The notes beneath the pieces are model-generated. The model was not told the origin of the DNA and did not search any database. It saw only the letters and a program-made list of their open reading frames with translations. Position numbers and translations under genes: made by a program. Shown one piece after another: positions 10,426 through 22,029 of a DNA stretch of 64,000 nucleotides; the stretch's first letter is position 1; each line of letters starts with the position of its first letter. Source of the DNA: Cyprinus carpio (taxonomy: Eukaryota > Chordata > Actinopteri > Cypriniformes > Cyprinidae). The stretch covers positions 124,001-188,000 of the forward strand of contig NC_056603.1 of assembly GCF_018340385.1 (NCBI RefSeq), in the 5' to 3' direction.

Positions 10426-12764
10426 GTGTATAAATGATCAAATGTGCAAATATATTAAATTAATAAAAAGCATGAAAATGCACTTCTGCACCATATTTTC
10501 TTCCTGTCTGCTTCCTTTCCCAGCACACTCATTAGTGAAAGTTTTGCAGGTTTGTGCGTCTCATGGTGCCATCAACCAATCAGCGTTGACATGCTGTCAG
10601 TTTTCCTCTGGTTCCAGAGCGATCGTTGCATGACATTTACGACTCAGGTGACTATCTCAGAAAAGAACTGTCCAACTTTTGTGTCAAAGCAACTTTAGAT
10701 GAATTGAGATGAATGGGAATGCTAATGATTTGTATCTCTTTCCAAAGTATTATTGATCGATTTGCTGGTTCAACTGGTTTGATTAGAATCAGAAAACCGA
10801 ATTCTGCATAAGAATGGGCAACTCTTTCTCATTTAAATGTCATGTCCCTATAGCAAAGCCATGCAAAACAACATTTGGCAGCTATTCAATATCGCAAAAT
10901 CAAATGCAAGCTCTGCTCTTAAGTGCTCACTCACCATCCTGTCTCTGTCAGCATGTGTACGAGCTGTAGCAAGTCCTGGGTATAAACATTAAGCATTAGT
11001 GCTATGGCTCAGTTACTCTTTATAGTTCCCATGAGGTCAGTCAGAGAGGTTTTTGTTGCCACGGTGTATTCCACATCTGATGCCCCCTTCCATTCCCCTG
11101 TTTGATATCAGATGACTGGCAGAGTGAGTTACAGCTGCTCTAATGGCATTTCAGAGCAGAGTGTCCAGTGAGCACCCTGATGGATTCCGCTCCCACCCAT
11201 CTGAACTCAATTTGGAGGCAATCCAAAAACACTTGGTTTTGTTTTTTATAGGTGATAAATGTTTCTATCGGACCTCTGCCTCGCGTGCCGCTCGCTGAAT
11301 CTTTGATAGCCCTAATGCCGTGGAAAATGAGTTTTCCACTCTCGTCATCTGCTTGTCAGCGGAGGCCGTTCTGTGGCGTTAATGGTCCTGATTAGATGTC
11401 CCTCACTATCTCTCCCGCAGGTTGGTTCACTACATCCGGTTTACCTGATTGAACGGGACGGAATCCACGAATGGATTCTCTTGTAAGAAATATCAGTCAT
11501 AAGTGTCACTTATGTTGGGGATGAGGAGGAATTTGCGTCATAGATTCCCAAAGGTTTTTCCCTGCCACTGACTTGATTGCGTTTGATTGTGCCTCTGAAG
11601 GCTTCTCCTGCCACTCTGATTGGGGTGGTGAAGTAGCCACTGCACAAAGTATCATCTGACGTTTTTATACTTTTTTTGTGTGTCTGCCACACCAAGGCTG
11701 GACAAATGTAGAAGCTGACTAATGCATTTCAGTTTTTTTATAATTGCTTAAACCCATTTCTCATTCTTTTCTTAGGTCTCTTTTTTTTTTAACTCTTCAC
11801 ACAGTTCTCTTTCAGCTTGGCACTATTGTTAATTTCACATTCAAAATGCACTAAAACTACTAAAACAATTTATACGTTTCAAATCAATAACTCTGGGAAA
11901 GTTTACTTTGTCATTCATAAAACAATGACCTAAAAACCACCAACAGAAGGTAGCATTAAATGTTTGCTTTTGTAAAATTTCTTTTTAAAACAGGAATGAC
12001 ACCTCTCAACTGTTTTGAATTCACTGCAGTATGTGTTACATGTTCATGTTTACATTACATTACAAAATTATTCTTACAGGTTTTTTTCCCCCCTGCATTT
12101 TTATATGTGTAATAAAGTATGCATCTTTGGTGACACCCTTTGCTAGTGTTATGGAAGAATTACATGAATTGGGACATGAATGCAGTGTCTTGGTAGTTTA
12201 AGTGCATTTTCAATGTAAGACTGATCTGCCTGAGCCAAGTTAAAAATTGGTTAGAATGAAGAGTTTCTGAAAAAAGCGACCTAAGTATTAAGAAATGGGT
12301 CCTAGCAATTGTAACAAATACTGGAAGTTGTACCCTTTTCTAATAGATGGTAATGAAATTGAAAGACTAATGTGTAGGTATTCAGCAACAATTAACTGTT
12401 GATGATAGTATTTATTTATTAAAGATTTGGAATATATTTAAATACGGTATTACTGTAGAAATGTAGCAAATGGGCTGTTTTTATTCAGTTTTATACCGCC
12501 GTAGATTAGGTTTTTGAAATTTAAGTGTAACAGTTTTAAAAAGAGTATGTCAATGTGCAAATTGGCCTGTACCTTGGGTTCACATAGTTTTCATGGTGTT
12601 TGTGTCTGAATGAGAAAAGGATTCATGTGATTGGAAAAATTAGTTATTAAATGCATTTTGTTCCAAGGCAATGATATATAATCCACAATTTAGCACACAT
12701 AGACTGCTATTGTGTTCACTGTGTGTACAGTTTTGAAAAAGTAAGCTAAAATATTGAGAAATTA
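10426..12764. other. 2.3 kb without recognised repeat
   Basis: The part from about 10980 to 11480 is less AT-rich and more complex than its surroundings and contains the exon-like segment at 11421-11482. The rest is AT-rich with nothing I can name. Confidence 0.4.
11421..11482 (+). other. Exon-like segment, 62 bp (hypothetical)
   Basis: A polypyrimidine tract 'ctatctctcccgcag' provides a good acceptor and 'gtaagaaa' immediately after base 11482 a good donor. Between them exactly one frame is open and reads VGSLHPVYLIERDGIHEWIL plus two bases; the other two frames stop. I recognise no protein family. At 62 bp the exon would change reading phase. This is the sort of signal that also occurs by chance in 64 kb, so confidence is low. 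If real, it would belong to a plus-strand gene whose other exons lie outside the window or are unrecognised. Confidence 0.25.
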
Positions 12765-12965
12765 GCCTCATTTCCACCGAGCAGTACAGTTCAGTACAGT
12801 ATAGTACACAATTAGTCTTGTTTCCATTGTTTCCAAAGATTGTAAACTGATACCCAAAATAGCAAACCGTACCAATTTTTTTTGGGACCCTTCGGTTGGG
12901 GGGTAAATAGCACAGTAGTCCGTCTACCGTCTTCCGATCTACCGTCTCAGGCACCATTGCTCGAC
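12765..12965. repeat. Fragment of 'tttccaccgagc...gtac' repeat
   Basis: 'catttccaccgagcagtaca' is followed by several degenerate 'ggtac/agtac' units, then 'tagcaaaccgtacc'. This composition matches a family of teleost DNA-transposon fragments whose ends start with tttccaccg and repeated ggtac. Only one end is visible. Assignment is tentative. Confidence 0.45.
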
Positions 12966-14309
12966 TTATTTATTTTCCTGGTGTCATGGCGAGAGCGTCT
13001 CTAATGGTGATGCATCAAAGCTTCTTTGAATGGCAATTTGTTTCCACCCCTCCCTCCGGCTTTTCAATTAAGACATATGATAAAATGTGACAGGTGCTGA
13101 GTGTATTGATTTGTGCAGTTCGACTGTATTGTGAAATGAGCATCTTTATGTGTCTATATGTGGGTGGGTGGGTTATCAAAATCAAAGCACGTATAAGCAC
13201 CACCAGCCCACCCAATCCCTAAATGGCATCATAATGAGTCTTCATTTGAATAACAGCCTTGAGAAGATGAGGAGATGCACGCGCTCCAACAAAGGCTGGT
13301 AATTAGGCACACCATTAAGTGGCGGATGTGGATTTAAACGAGGTCTTGGTAGAACACCTAACCTACTTATTTCATCCCTGATGGATTAGAAGAGTTTAGC
13401 CAATGTGCGATGATTTTCTTCGGCAGCTTTTCTGTCTCCTGTTCCCTCCTGTTTTGTTTTGGACAAAAAATATTTTTTTTTATGGTGACTACGTCATATT
13501 CTTTATTCAGATAACTGTTTTGGAGTCAGCTGGTGACACAGAAAAGCAGAGGTCTTGCCAGAAAAATGCCAAGTGTTGCAATTTAGTCATTTAGAAGGAG
13601 AAAGTTTTCTGCTCAATTTCCATAAAAGTCTCCTTTGTGCGACATAGGTGTCGTGTTCGTTAGTGAAGTTTTGTTCCCAAGTGTATTATTAGCATTCTTT
13701 GTCTGTAGTGCTGTCTTTGTGTGTGTGTGCATTATTCATCTCATGACTCTTTACAGACCTTCAACCTGATGACTTGAATGTTTGTGTAACGTTCTTACCT
13801 TCCATAATTGATTTCTCAGTTTGACAGCTCTGCTAAAGACCACGGACTAATTGATGAACACATCATTTATGGAATGTTTGGTGCAAGCTGTAACCTGGCA
13901 CTGCAGAGTCGAGTCTTGACACAGGGGTGGACAGGAGAGGATGATGGCTTTGGGAGGAACAGAGACCCATGGTACACGTTCAGCTGTCAAAGTCAGTGGC
14001 AGATTTCCTCAGGTGCAAATTCACTAACTGCTGTGCTACTTCTGCATACTATATCCATAATATAGTTTAACCATCCACCATGTGTGCTCAGAGACCCTAA
14101 GGCAAGATAAGACCAGAATAATTTGATATAAGATGCGACTGCGCGGTGGGGCAAAGTTTTAAGTAACCAAAAAAAAAAAAAAAACCTAAAAAAAATAATT
14201 AATTAACTTGATTTTAACACGCTAATACAAAACAATTCTTGTCACAACTCATTGTTTTATTACATGTTAAATCCACTTAAATATATAAAACAGAATAAAA
14301 GAAAATAGA
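12966..14309. other. 1.3 kb without recognised feature
   Basis: Unique-looking sequence. The 85-residue ORF at 13808-14065 has no recognisable domain and no codon-level support beyond length. Confidence 0.45.
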
Positions 14310-14545
14310 AAAGTATAATACAAGAAAGTTTATTAAATCCATTTGTGTTGGAACTACATGATTATTTGTCTGTTGGAATTAACAGAAATTGGGCAGGGGA
14401 TTTTTTTTGCTTTGTGTGGGACTGAACAGAGCAAGAAAATGTTTGAAATAAGGTGTAATTTGATGTGTTTTTGAGCAAGATGAGAAAAGAGGAATACTTG
14501 TTAGTGTTTAATATACTGGTATTTTGAGGGTTTTTTTTTGGTTAC
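14310..14545 (+). repeat. Family D dispersed repeat, copy 1
   Basis: Shares long colinear blocks with 19080-19340: 'tttgtgttggaactacatga', 'ggcaggggatttttttt', 'gatgtgtttttgagcaagat' then 'gagaaaag', and 'acttgttagtgtttaat'. The two copies are in the same orientation 4.8 kb apart and clearly diverged, so they are old dispersed insertions and not a recent duplication. Element class unknown. Confidence 0.7.
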
Positions 14546-14751
14546 ACTGTAGTTTAAGGGGGTTTCCACTGAGTGAAGCTTTTTTAACCCGGGGTTAAAA
14601 GCAGTTACATTTCTTTCAACACTACAAGAGCAAAACATTGCTTTTCCTTAGCATGAAGTATAAAATGGTACTAACCTCAGGTTGAGTGTTTTTTTTTTAT
14701 GACTTAGAAAAAGCATTTTACAATTTAAAATAAAATAACTTTCTTTTGTAA

Positions 14752-14797
14752 TATGTATGTATGTATGTATGTATGTGTATGTATGTATGTATTTATT
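14752..14797. repeat. (TATG)n microsatellite
   Basis: About ten TATG units with one GTG break, passing into (TTTA)n. A second TATG array lies at 15073-15095, on the other side of a family A copy. Confidence 0.9.
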
Positions 14798-14814
14798 TAT
14801 TTTCAGCAATCATC

Positions 14815-15045
14815 ACTCCAATTCAGTGTCACATGACCCTTCAGAATTTTTTTCTAATATGCTGATTTGGTGCTCAAGTAACATTTCTTATAATCACAGT
14901 TTCAGGTTTCTTCAGTGAACAGAAAGTTCAAAAGAACAGCATTTATTTGAAATCGAAATATTTTGCATTCTAAGTGTTTTTACTGTCATTTTCATAATTT
15001 AGTGCTTTGGTTTGTTGAAACAAAAGTATTTGTCAAAAAATTATA
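14815..15045 (-). repeat. Family A dispersed repeat, minus orientation
   Basis: Read forward it contains 'cagtgtcacatgacccttca', 'taatatgctgatttggtgct' and 'aaagttcaaaagaacagcat', the reverse complements of family A landmarks. It is bracketed by (TATG)n arrays on both sides and lacks both terminal inverted repeats. Confidence 0.7.
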
Positions 15046-15072
15046 ATAATAAAAAAAAAAATAATAGGAAAA

Positions 15073-15095
15073 AATGTATGTATGTATGTATGTAA
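15073..15095. repeat. (TATG)n microsatellite
   Basis: Short TATG array, same unit as the one at 14752. Confidence 0.85.
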
Positions 15096-15096
15096 A

Positions 15097-16529
15097 TAAA
15101 CAGTATATACATACTTATGTATATATATTAGACTATGTAAAATCTCCTTGAACTCAATGCAGAATATATAAATGTCCTTTTCTATTCTTGCAACAGCTAT
15201 TTCTTTTATGTCTATTCTAGCCCATACTCCTTTGGACAGTTTTTTTATATTTTAGCGCCTTTTAAGTGATATCCTCCTTTGAATGAATAACTTTGTTTTC
15301 TTGTAAGAATCCTTTATATTTTTCCTTCATTTATCACTATATTTGCATGTGTATGTGGTCTTGTATCAATGTGTACATCTAGCTTGATTTATTTTCTTTA
15401 GTGAATTTGATGCTTACACAGTGTGTGCAAACAAACAACGCTATCAGTGGTCGCAGATAAAGCTCAGTGAATCCCCCCCCCCCCCCCCACCACCCCCCTG
15501 TTCCTTGTCAGGATTCAGCGATCAGGCTGTCTAGCCTGTGATCGTCTCATCTGGACTTGGTTCTCTTTCGACCGCACCTTAAACATGGGAGTGCTGTTGC
15601 TGTTGTGAGCAGCTTGCTAACAGCTGAGGCCTGAATGACAGAAAAGGACAAATGGTGATCCCTCCAGCTCAAACCCCACATGCACTCTCTAACTGGCACA
15701 GTCAATTAGATGTATTTCAAAGCAGGACGCTGATCAGTCTCTCTCTCTCTTTGTCCACCTCTCCCCCCAGCAGCTTTAACAGTTCGTCTTTCCCAGAGGT
15801 ACAAGTCTGTTCATTAACTACAGTCCAGGCCTTAATTAAAAGTATATTAGAATTTGCTGGAAGGGCCAGTGAAGAAAAATGGCACAGTATGAAAATATTG
15901 CTTCAGAGAACATGTAGAGAAAGCATAACCCCATTCTAGACAGCTGTCACTGACAGTGCATTTCATTATATGATCATTGGGAACTATATTTATTTGTTTA
16001 AGTAACACACTGATGCAGATATATACATACAATGTGCATGTATAGTGACATGCCATAGTTCTTTCCTTGGCTTATGAGTCTCTGTCTTCTTTTTCCTTGT
16101 TTATGAGTCTACTGTCTTCCCCTAGCCCACCCACGCTTCGCCATTGCATCAGGCCCCATACTATCATAGGTCCATGGGAACTGTTTTAGGAGGGATGGAA
16201 CTCTTGTTATGTAAGTGATGCAGAAGTAAAAGTAAAAAGTGCAGTTTTCCATATGAGAGATGGCAGGTAGTGAACTATGCCATATGTTTGTCTTGGCGTG
16301 CCATTTGTTTTTGCCTCGCTGGTGGGGGGACCCCAAAAGCATTTATACAATGGCAAACTGACCTAGCAGGAACATGGCCGGCTCCTCTTTCTTGTTTTTG
16401 TATGGTTTCTATTAAAACAATTGTTCTCTGTCAGAGCGACTGGAGGTGGCACCCACTTTTTTGCATCTATAGCTTTCGTCGTACTACCCCCGTCCCTTAT
16501 TGTCCCTGGGTTGGTTTGGCTGGTCTCCT
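15097..16529. other. Unassigned; poly-C run at 15475-15498
   Basis: Unique-looking sequence. It includes a run of about 17 C followed by 'accacccccc' at 15474-15500 and a short (CT)n near 15740. An acceptor-like 'ccacctctccccccag' at 15754-15769 has no convincing partner donor. Confidence 0.45.
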
Positions 16530-17345
16530 CTTCTTTTCAATTTGACCTTTTATCTTCTCCTCTCTATCTTTCCCCCCTGTTTCGCTTTTCCTTTGGCTTT
16601 TTCCCCTTGCCATCTATGTTCACTTTGCCTTCGCACGCTCACATCTGCGAACCATTCACAGCTCTCCTGCCCCTCGGGTTTTTTTCGGTGGTTGCTCATC
16701 TTTTCCCTTTTGTTTCTTTTTCCCTTCTTTTTTCCTTTTCTCTTTCCTCCCTCTCTTCCCTCCCTTCCTTCGTCTTTTCTTTTTCTTTTTTTCCTCTGTT
16801 TTGGTCTTTTTCCCCTCTCTCACCCCCCCTCTTTCTTTTCTCCTTTTTTTTCCCCCCCCACTTCCATTTCTCGCTTCTCCCCCCCCCCCCCCTCTCTCCC
16901 CCTTCTTTTTTTTATTTCCCTTCTCCCTTTTCTATCCCTCATTCTGTTCAGCTCTATCAAAAAGTGTTTGCCATCTAGAATCCCCCTACCCCCTACTCCC
17001 CCTCCCCTCTTTTTTCCTGTCCCTTTTTTTCCCATTTCTCCCTTTTTTCCCCGCCCCTCTTCTCCTCTCCCCCCTTACCATTCCCGCCCCCCCTTTCCCT
17101 TTTCCTTGTTTCTTCCCACCCTCTTTTTAAAATCCTCTTTTTTTTTCTCTTTTTCTCCTTATTTTTTCTACTTTTTTTTTTTTTCTTTGTCCCCCCCTTC
17201 CTCTTTCTTTCTCTTCAAACCCTTTGCTTCCCCCCTTCAATTTTCTATCCCTATTTACCTTATCACCCCCTCCGACCCTCTCTCTTCCCTCGTACAGCTG
17301 CCCTTTATGTTTCTTTCCCCCCCCCTAACCCCCCCCCGTCCATTT
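16530..17345. repeat. Polypyrimidine/polypurine block, about 0.8 kb
   Basis: The plus strand is overwhelmingly C and T, with runs such as C12-14 near 16878 and T11-14 near 17172. Purines are scarce except in brief breaks (16610-16690 and 16940-16980). It is not a simple tandem unit. ORFs of up to 298 residues here consist almost wholly of F, S, P and L and are compositional artefacts. Such tracts can form triplex DNA; that is inference. Confidence 0.9.
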
Positions 17346-19079
17346 AAATGCCCGTCACAACAAAATTACCAGCCATTTAAAAGAGACAGGACATAAAAAT
17401 GTCAAATACAGTCTGATGATTTGTGATTTTATTATAGGTCACCGCTATAGCTGCTATATAATTACTGCTGTGCTAGATATGATCTCTGGTTAAAACCTAT
17501 GGAATGAGTACATTAGAATGTCAGAAATGAGTCAAAAGGCTAAAAGCTATGGGAGGAGTCAAAGCAAATTAAAATCTAATGGGAATATGGCTATTTTAAG
17601 TGTTTTTTTTTTCTGGTTCAGTTGTACATGTAAATGGTCTGAGAAGGAGAATGGCAGAAATCCAATTTGTCTAAGGACATATACTGTACAGAAATATGGT
17701 TTTGGACCAATTATATTTCCCCAACTGTCGGTGGGGCACGGCTCAGTACAATGTGACAGAGAAATAAGAAACGGTAAGATGCCCACTAATATGTCAAAAT
17801 GTTCAGCTTGTTTGACAGAAAGTCTTAACATTTAAGAGTTATCTGTATCCAGTACAAGAGTCTGAGGGTGGTTAATAAAGGCCAGTTCCTGTCCAACTCA
17901 CATCAGGATGACGTCTCAATTCACTGTGCCACCACTAATTTACAGGCCATCATGAGGAGGAAGACAATAAAGGAGGATACTGTTAAAAAAGCATAACTAA
18001 CAAAAAGGAGATAGGAAAGAACTACTAAGAGGACATTTAGGATGTAACATGACTCCAAAATGTATACTCTTGTGCCTTAAAAACAAAAAAGGTCAATGAA
18101 AATCAATAAAGTTCTTTGTAGAATGACAAAAATGGTTATTTCATTATTCATTATTTATTGATTATCAGTGACACAAGACACAAAAGGTTCAATCACTGAT
18201 CACCTTAATTGGTTTGAACTAATCAAGTAGCTGGATCTTTCTTCATGTTTATACACGTCATATCTAAACTGAAATTTTGGCTGTTATTATCTTGTACAGT
18301 GAGCTTGGCCATATTTCCTGTCTGTTGTTTCATCCGTTTCCTCTGACTGAGGTGAGACTGACGAATCACCAAATGTTTTTCCACCAGTGATGTGCTAATA
18401 AATTCATCCATGCGTTGTGATCCTTTTTCTCAATCCCAGGAACACAAACACTCTGCCTCATTCGCTTTGCAGAGAGGTGACTCAGTTGTGCCGATGTGTG
18501 AAGAGGATCTGTAATTGATGTTAACCACGCTGGGCGCTCAGCCAGAGCATTCCACCCAGATGTCCACAGGTGATTGGCCACTGTGACTTGGCAGCTCGGA
18601 TCCAACCAAAGGGGATGCTGTGAGTGACCTTGGCAGATGGTCAGAGCCGCAGCCGTATCAGCTGCCTCGAGGTGATTTTTAACGCATTTCTCCATTTATT
18701 CACTCCTTCGTTTTCTGTGTCACTCCCTCCTTTTCTCTGTCATCCTCCATCTTTCTGTCCCTCTGTTTGGTGATATATTTAAAGAGATGATATTGTTTCT
18801 GACTGTAATATCTTCTGAGGGAGAAAGTGTTTAATGTTTTTCGACGCATTTTGCATAAGGACTATCTCATATCGAAATATTAACCCTAATTTAACCCCTT
18901 CATAAAATTGAAAAAACATTTCAGGTAATGTGTTTTTTTATGCATGTATGTGCTTGGTACATAATGACTATTTCTTTTTTCATTTATACAGATTTATTTC
19001 AACATTTATAAATCTTATTTTGCTGCTTGTTCAATTAATTAAAATGAGCTAATGCAACAATGCTTGTTTGTCTTTTTTT
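17346..19079. other. 1.7 kb unassigned
   Basis: Includes a GC-richer stretch at about 18430-18690 overlapped by a 109-residue minus-strand ORF with no recognisable family. The remainder is AT-rich. No transposon ends seen. Confidence 0.4.
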
Positions 19080-19340
19080 GTCATTTACAATTAATTTACA
19101 ATTACAAAAACAGATGTTTACTAAATTAATTTGTATTGGGACTACATAAATATTTTTGTTGCCATTACTTGATCCTGGCAAGGGATTTTTTTGTTCCCAG
19201 CATGCTTTGCACGGCATATAAATTATGAAATTAAGTGTTATTTAATGTGTTTTTGAGCAATATGAGAAAAGGGGGAGACTTGTTAGTGTTTAATGTTCTG
19301 TCATGTTGGGATTTAGACTAATTTTGTTATGTCTGGTGGT
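19080..19340 (+). repeat. Family D dispersed repeat, copy 2
   Basis: Colinear with 14310-14545: 'aatttgtattgggactacat', 'ggcaagggatttttttg', 'aatgtgtttttgagcaatat' then 'gagaaaag', and 'acttgttagtgtttaatg'. This copy keeps a 'cccagcatgctttgcacggc' block. It has no visible terminal repeats. Confidence 0.7.
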
Positions 19341-19521
19341 GTTTGAGGGGTTCCGGTGTGGTGAAGAATGGAGCTTATGCTCTGATTGAGGTAGGGTTCA
19401 TTATGTTGTTTTACTGAGAAGTAATTAATATGCAAATTCTATTGAGGAGGCCAGATTTCTCTTTCTTGCTTACCAACACCATACCTTACGTAAGGTAAAC
19501 AATAATTTTGTGATACTAATA

Positions 19522-19961
19522 TGTGACCCTGGACCATAAAACCAGTCTTAAGTCGATGGGGTATATTTGTAGCAATAGCCAAAAAAAACATTGTATGGGT
19601 CAAAATTATTGATTTTTCTTTTATGCCAAAAATCATTAGAATATTAAGTAAAGATCATGTTCCATGAAGATATTTTGTAAATTTCCTACCGTAAATACAT
19701 CAAAACTTATTTTTTGATTAGTAATATGCATAGCTAAGAACTTCATTTGGACAACTTTAAAGGTGATTTTCTCAATATTTAGTTTTTTTTTTTACCCTCA
19801 GATTCCAGATTTTCAAATGGTTGTATCTCAGCCGAATATTGTCCGATCCTAACAAACCATACATCAATGGAAAACGTATTTATTCAGCTTTCAGATGATC
19901 TATAAATCTCAATTTTGGAAACAATTGACCCTTATGATTGGTTTTGTGGTCCAGGGTCACA
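19522..19961. mobile_element. MITE with 'tgtgaccctggacca' ends, 440 bp
   Basis: Starts 'tgtgaccctggaccataa' and ends 'gtggtccagggtcaca', an inverted repeat matching at 15 of 16 bases. TA is present on both flanks (19520-19521 and 19962-19963). The interior is AT-rich and noncoding, with a polypyrimidine break near 19785. I recognise the ends as a widespread cyprinid nonautonomous DNA transposon. TA flanks suggest Tc1/mariner-like transposition but do not prove it. Confidence 0.85.
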
Positions 19962-21222
19962 TACTGTATGTGCTGAACAGAGATTTAGTTAGGTTACTTT
20001 GAATGTATTAGTTATTTAGAGTTTGATGTTAAGAAAACCCATTTACAATGTGTTCAACTGAATTAAGTTCAAGAATTATTATTATTAAATAAATATTTTT
20101 GTGAAATTTCTAGGAACCTGCAATAATTCTTATTTTTTTAAGATATGTTCTTCCATAATGCTAATGATCTTCAACTGAACCCCATTATGTGGAACGTGTG
20201 TCATGACAACACATAATTATAACCATTTAGCTCAAAGAAACAAAGTGTTAATTAAATTCATATCATATCATGAAAGCGAAAAGGAAAAAGAGAAAATCAT
20301 AAACACCATAAAAGACTTACCATTTAAAATGCTGATGAAAAGCAGACGACAGACTAAATGCTAATTGACATCCATCAGCGTCATCTAGCTGTCCAAATGG
20401 CCATCCATTATCCACATGAATGCGAGTCCGTGACGATAAGAGAGAGACAAATGGAGCCAGTACCCAGCGGAGCTTTGCTATTAAACTAAGCAAAAGCTCC
20501 ATCATAGCAGCCTCACACACAAATGGACGCACACACTGTAATTACTGTCCAGATAGAGGTGTGTGTTTGTTGTGATGCTGGAGGTTGAGTTTTGTATGAG
20601 GTGAGCTGGAAAGCATCAAAGCGCTGTGTGCAATTATTTTTGGCTAGCGGATTCCTGTCTCATCTGAAGAGTGAGAAGAGAGCAGCAGTTAAACCTGTGA
20701 AGCAACAATTACGTGCCTGACAGCAAGAGAAGCTCAGAGGTGCATTTGAGTGAATCTTAATCTGAGAACTGCTCTCTCATTGCCTTTCACCCTGTTCTTT
20801 AGCTCCTCTCTAATCACTTTAATTTCAGATGCTTCAATATATCACTCATCCACCTGCCCTCTCAACTTCTGCCCTTGTAGTTTATCTATCCTTCTGTCCT
20901 CTCCCTACACTTGAACTTTCTCTCTGCCTCGCTCTCACACAATGTTCTTGAAGACCTTTCTGAGTTTGGTTAAGGTTTTACTTTTTTGTTAGATATTTGG
21001 TCCTCGATAGGGCTGGACATATAATGAAATACCAGTAGAAATGACGGAAGGAAATGCAGGACAAGATTTGGATGGCAGCATTGACATGATTATATTTGAA
21101 CAATATAGGCCTGTTTCAGCAATAAGGCACATTTACAAAGGCAATCTTGACAGTAGTGTAATCAGCAGTTTTGGAGATTTCACTCTTTTCCCATAAATGC
21201 AGATAGCAGCAGTATTCTATAC
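19962..21222. other. 1.3 kb unassigned
   Basis: Unique-looking. Near 21008 'gatagggctggacatataat' resembles a solitary hAT terminal repeat, but no partner end is visible. Confidence 0.4.
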
Positions 21223-21416
21223 CAGAGGTGTTCAACCCTGCTCCTGGAGACCCACCGTCCTCCAGAGTTCAGCTCCAGCCCTAATCAAACACACCTGAAC
21301 CAGCTAATTAAGCTTTTTAGGATCCCTTGCAAATACACAGGCAGGTGTGTTGAAGCAGGTTTGAAATAATCTTTGCAGGACAGTGGGTCCCGCAAGAGTG
21401 GGGTTTAAGACCTCTG
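21223..21416. mobile_element. hAT-type MITE, 194 bp
   Basis: Left end 'cagaggtgttcaaccctgct' then 'cctggagacccac'. Right end, reverse complemented, is 'cagaggtcttaaaccccact' then 'cttgcgggacccac'. The flanking 8-mers are TTCTATAC and TTCTATGG, six of eight identical, which fits the 8-bp duplication of hAT elements. The 'aatcaaacacacctgaacca' core is one I know from cyprinid repeats. Confidence 0.9.
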
Positions 21417-21513
21417 TTCTATGGCTATAATAATGCGTTCTGTGTTCAGCTCTTCAATGTGGTAACAGATATTAGACCTAATAGTTAACATTTTCTTGCA
21501 CAAAATCAGCCTA

Positions 21514-22029
21514 ACTGTGGCTGCATCCAAAAGCTCTAAAATGATGCCTTCGGAGGCAGCATTCCAAGGCAGGAAGGCATCAAGGCACGTCCGAATCCAA
21601 ATTCTGCTTTACTTCCTGTCTCTGGAGGTACCTTCTTCTGATCAAATTTTGAAGGCAGCATAGATGTATCTTTCACTGCCTTTGAGATCCCACAATCCTG
21701 TCGTACCATTCCGTGACGGTTGAGCTAAAAAATAAAGATGGAGTCTGAGTTGCGTTTGGTCGTAAGTTTGTGTGTAAATGTAACTTTTTGCACATTTGAT
21801 GTTATTTCTAGTGAGAAATTAGCATTATAGTCATTCAATATTTGTTTAGTTATCACCAGAACTCGTTCTATTTTGTTGTAGATCATTAAACCGTTACGCT
21901 GCCTCAGAAGCCTGTCCGAAACAAGTTTCATGAGATGCTTTTTGTGCAAAAATGCTGCCCGCAAAGCCATTGCCTCAAAATGCAGCGAGGCAGCAAGTCA
22001 GCTGCCTAGGCTTTCAGACGCAGCCTATA
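21514..22029. mobile_element. MITE with 'ggctgcatccaaaagc' ends
   Basis: The left terminus 'tgtggctgcatccaaaagct' pairs with the right terminus, whose reverse complement is 'taggctgcgtctgaaagcct'. The arms carry 'gaggcag'-type repeats on both sides ('gccttcggaggcagc', 'cgaggcagcaagtc'). The 81-residue minus ORF and 72-residue plus ORF inside look accidental. Superfamily not determined. Confidence 0.7.

Noticed and set aside
12640..12957. 105-residue minus-strand ORF
   Set aside because: Overlaps the gtac-rich repeat fragment; no recognisable domain.
16421..17396. Overlapping ORFs of 185, 298 and 109 residues, the longest in the window
   Set aside because: They translate the polypyrimidine block and consist of F, S, P and L in several frames at once; absence of stops follows from the lack of A and G.
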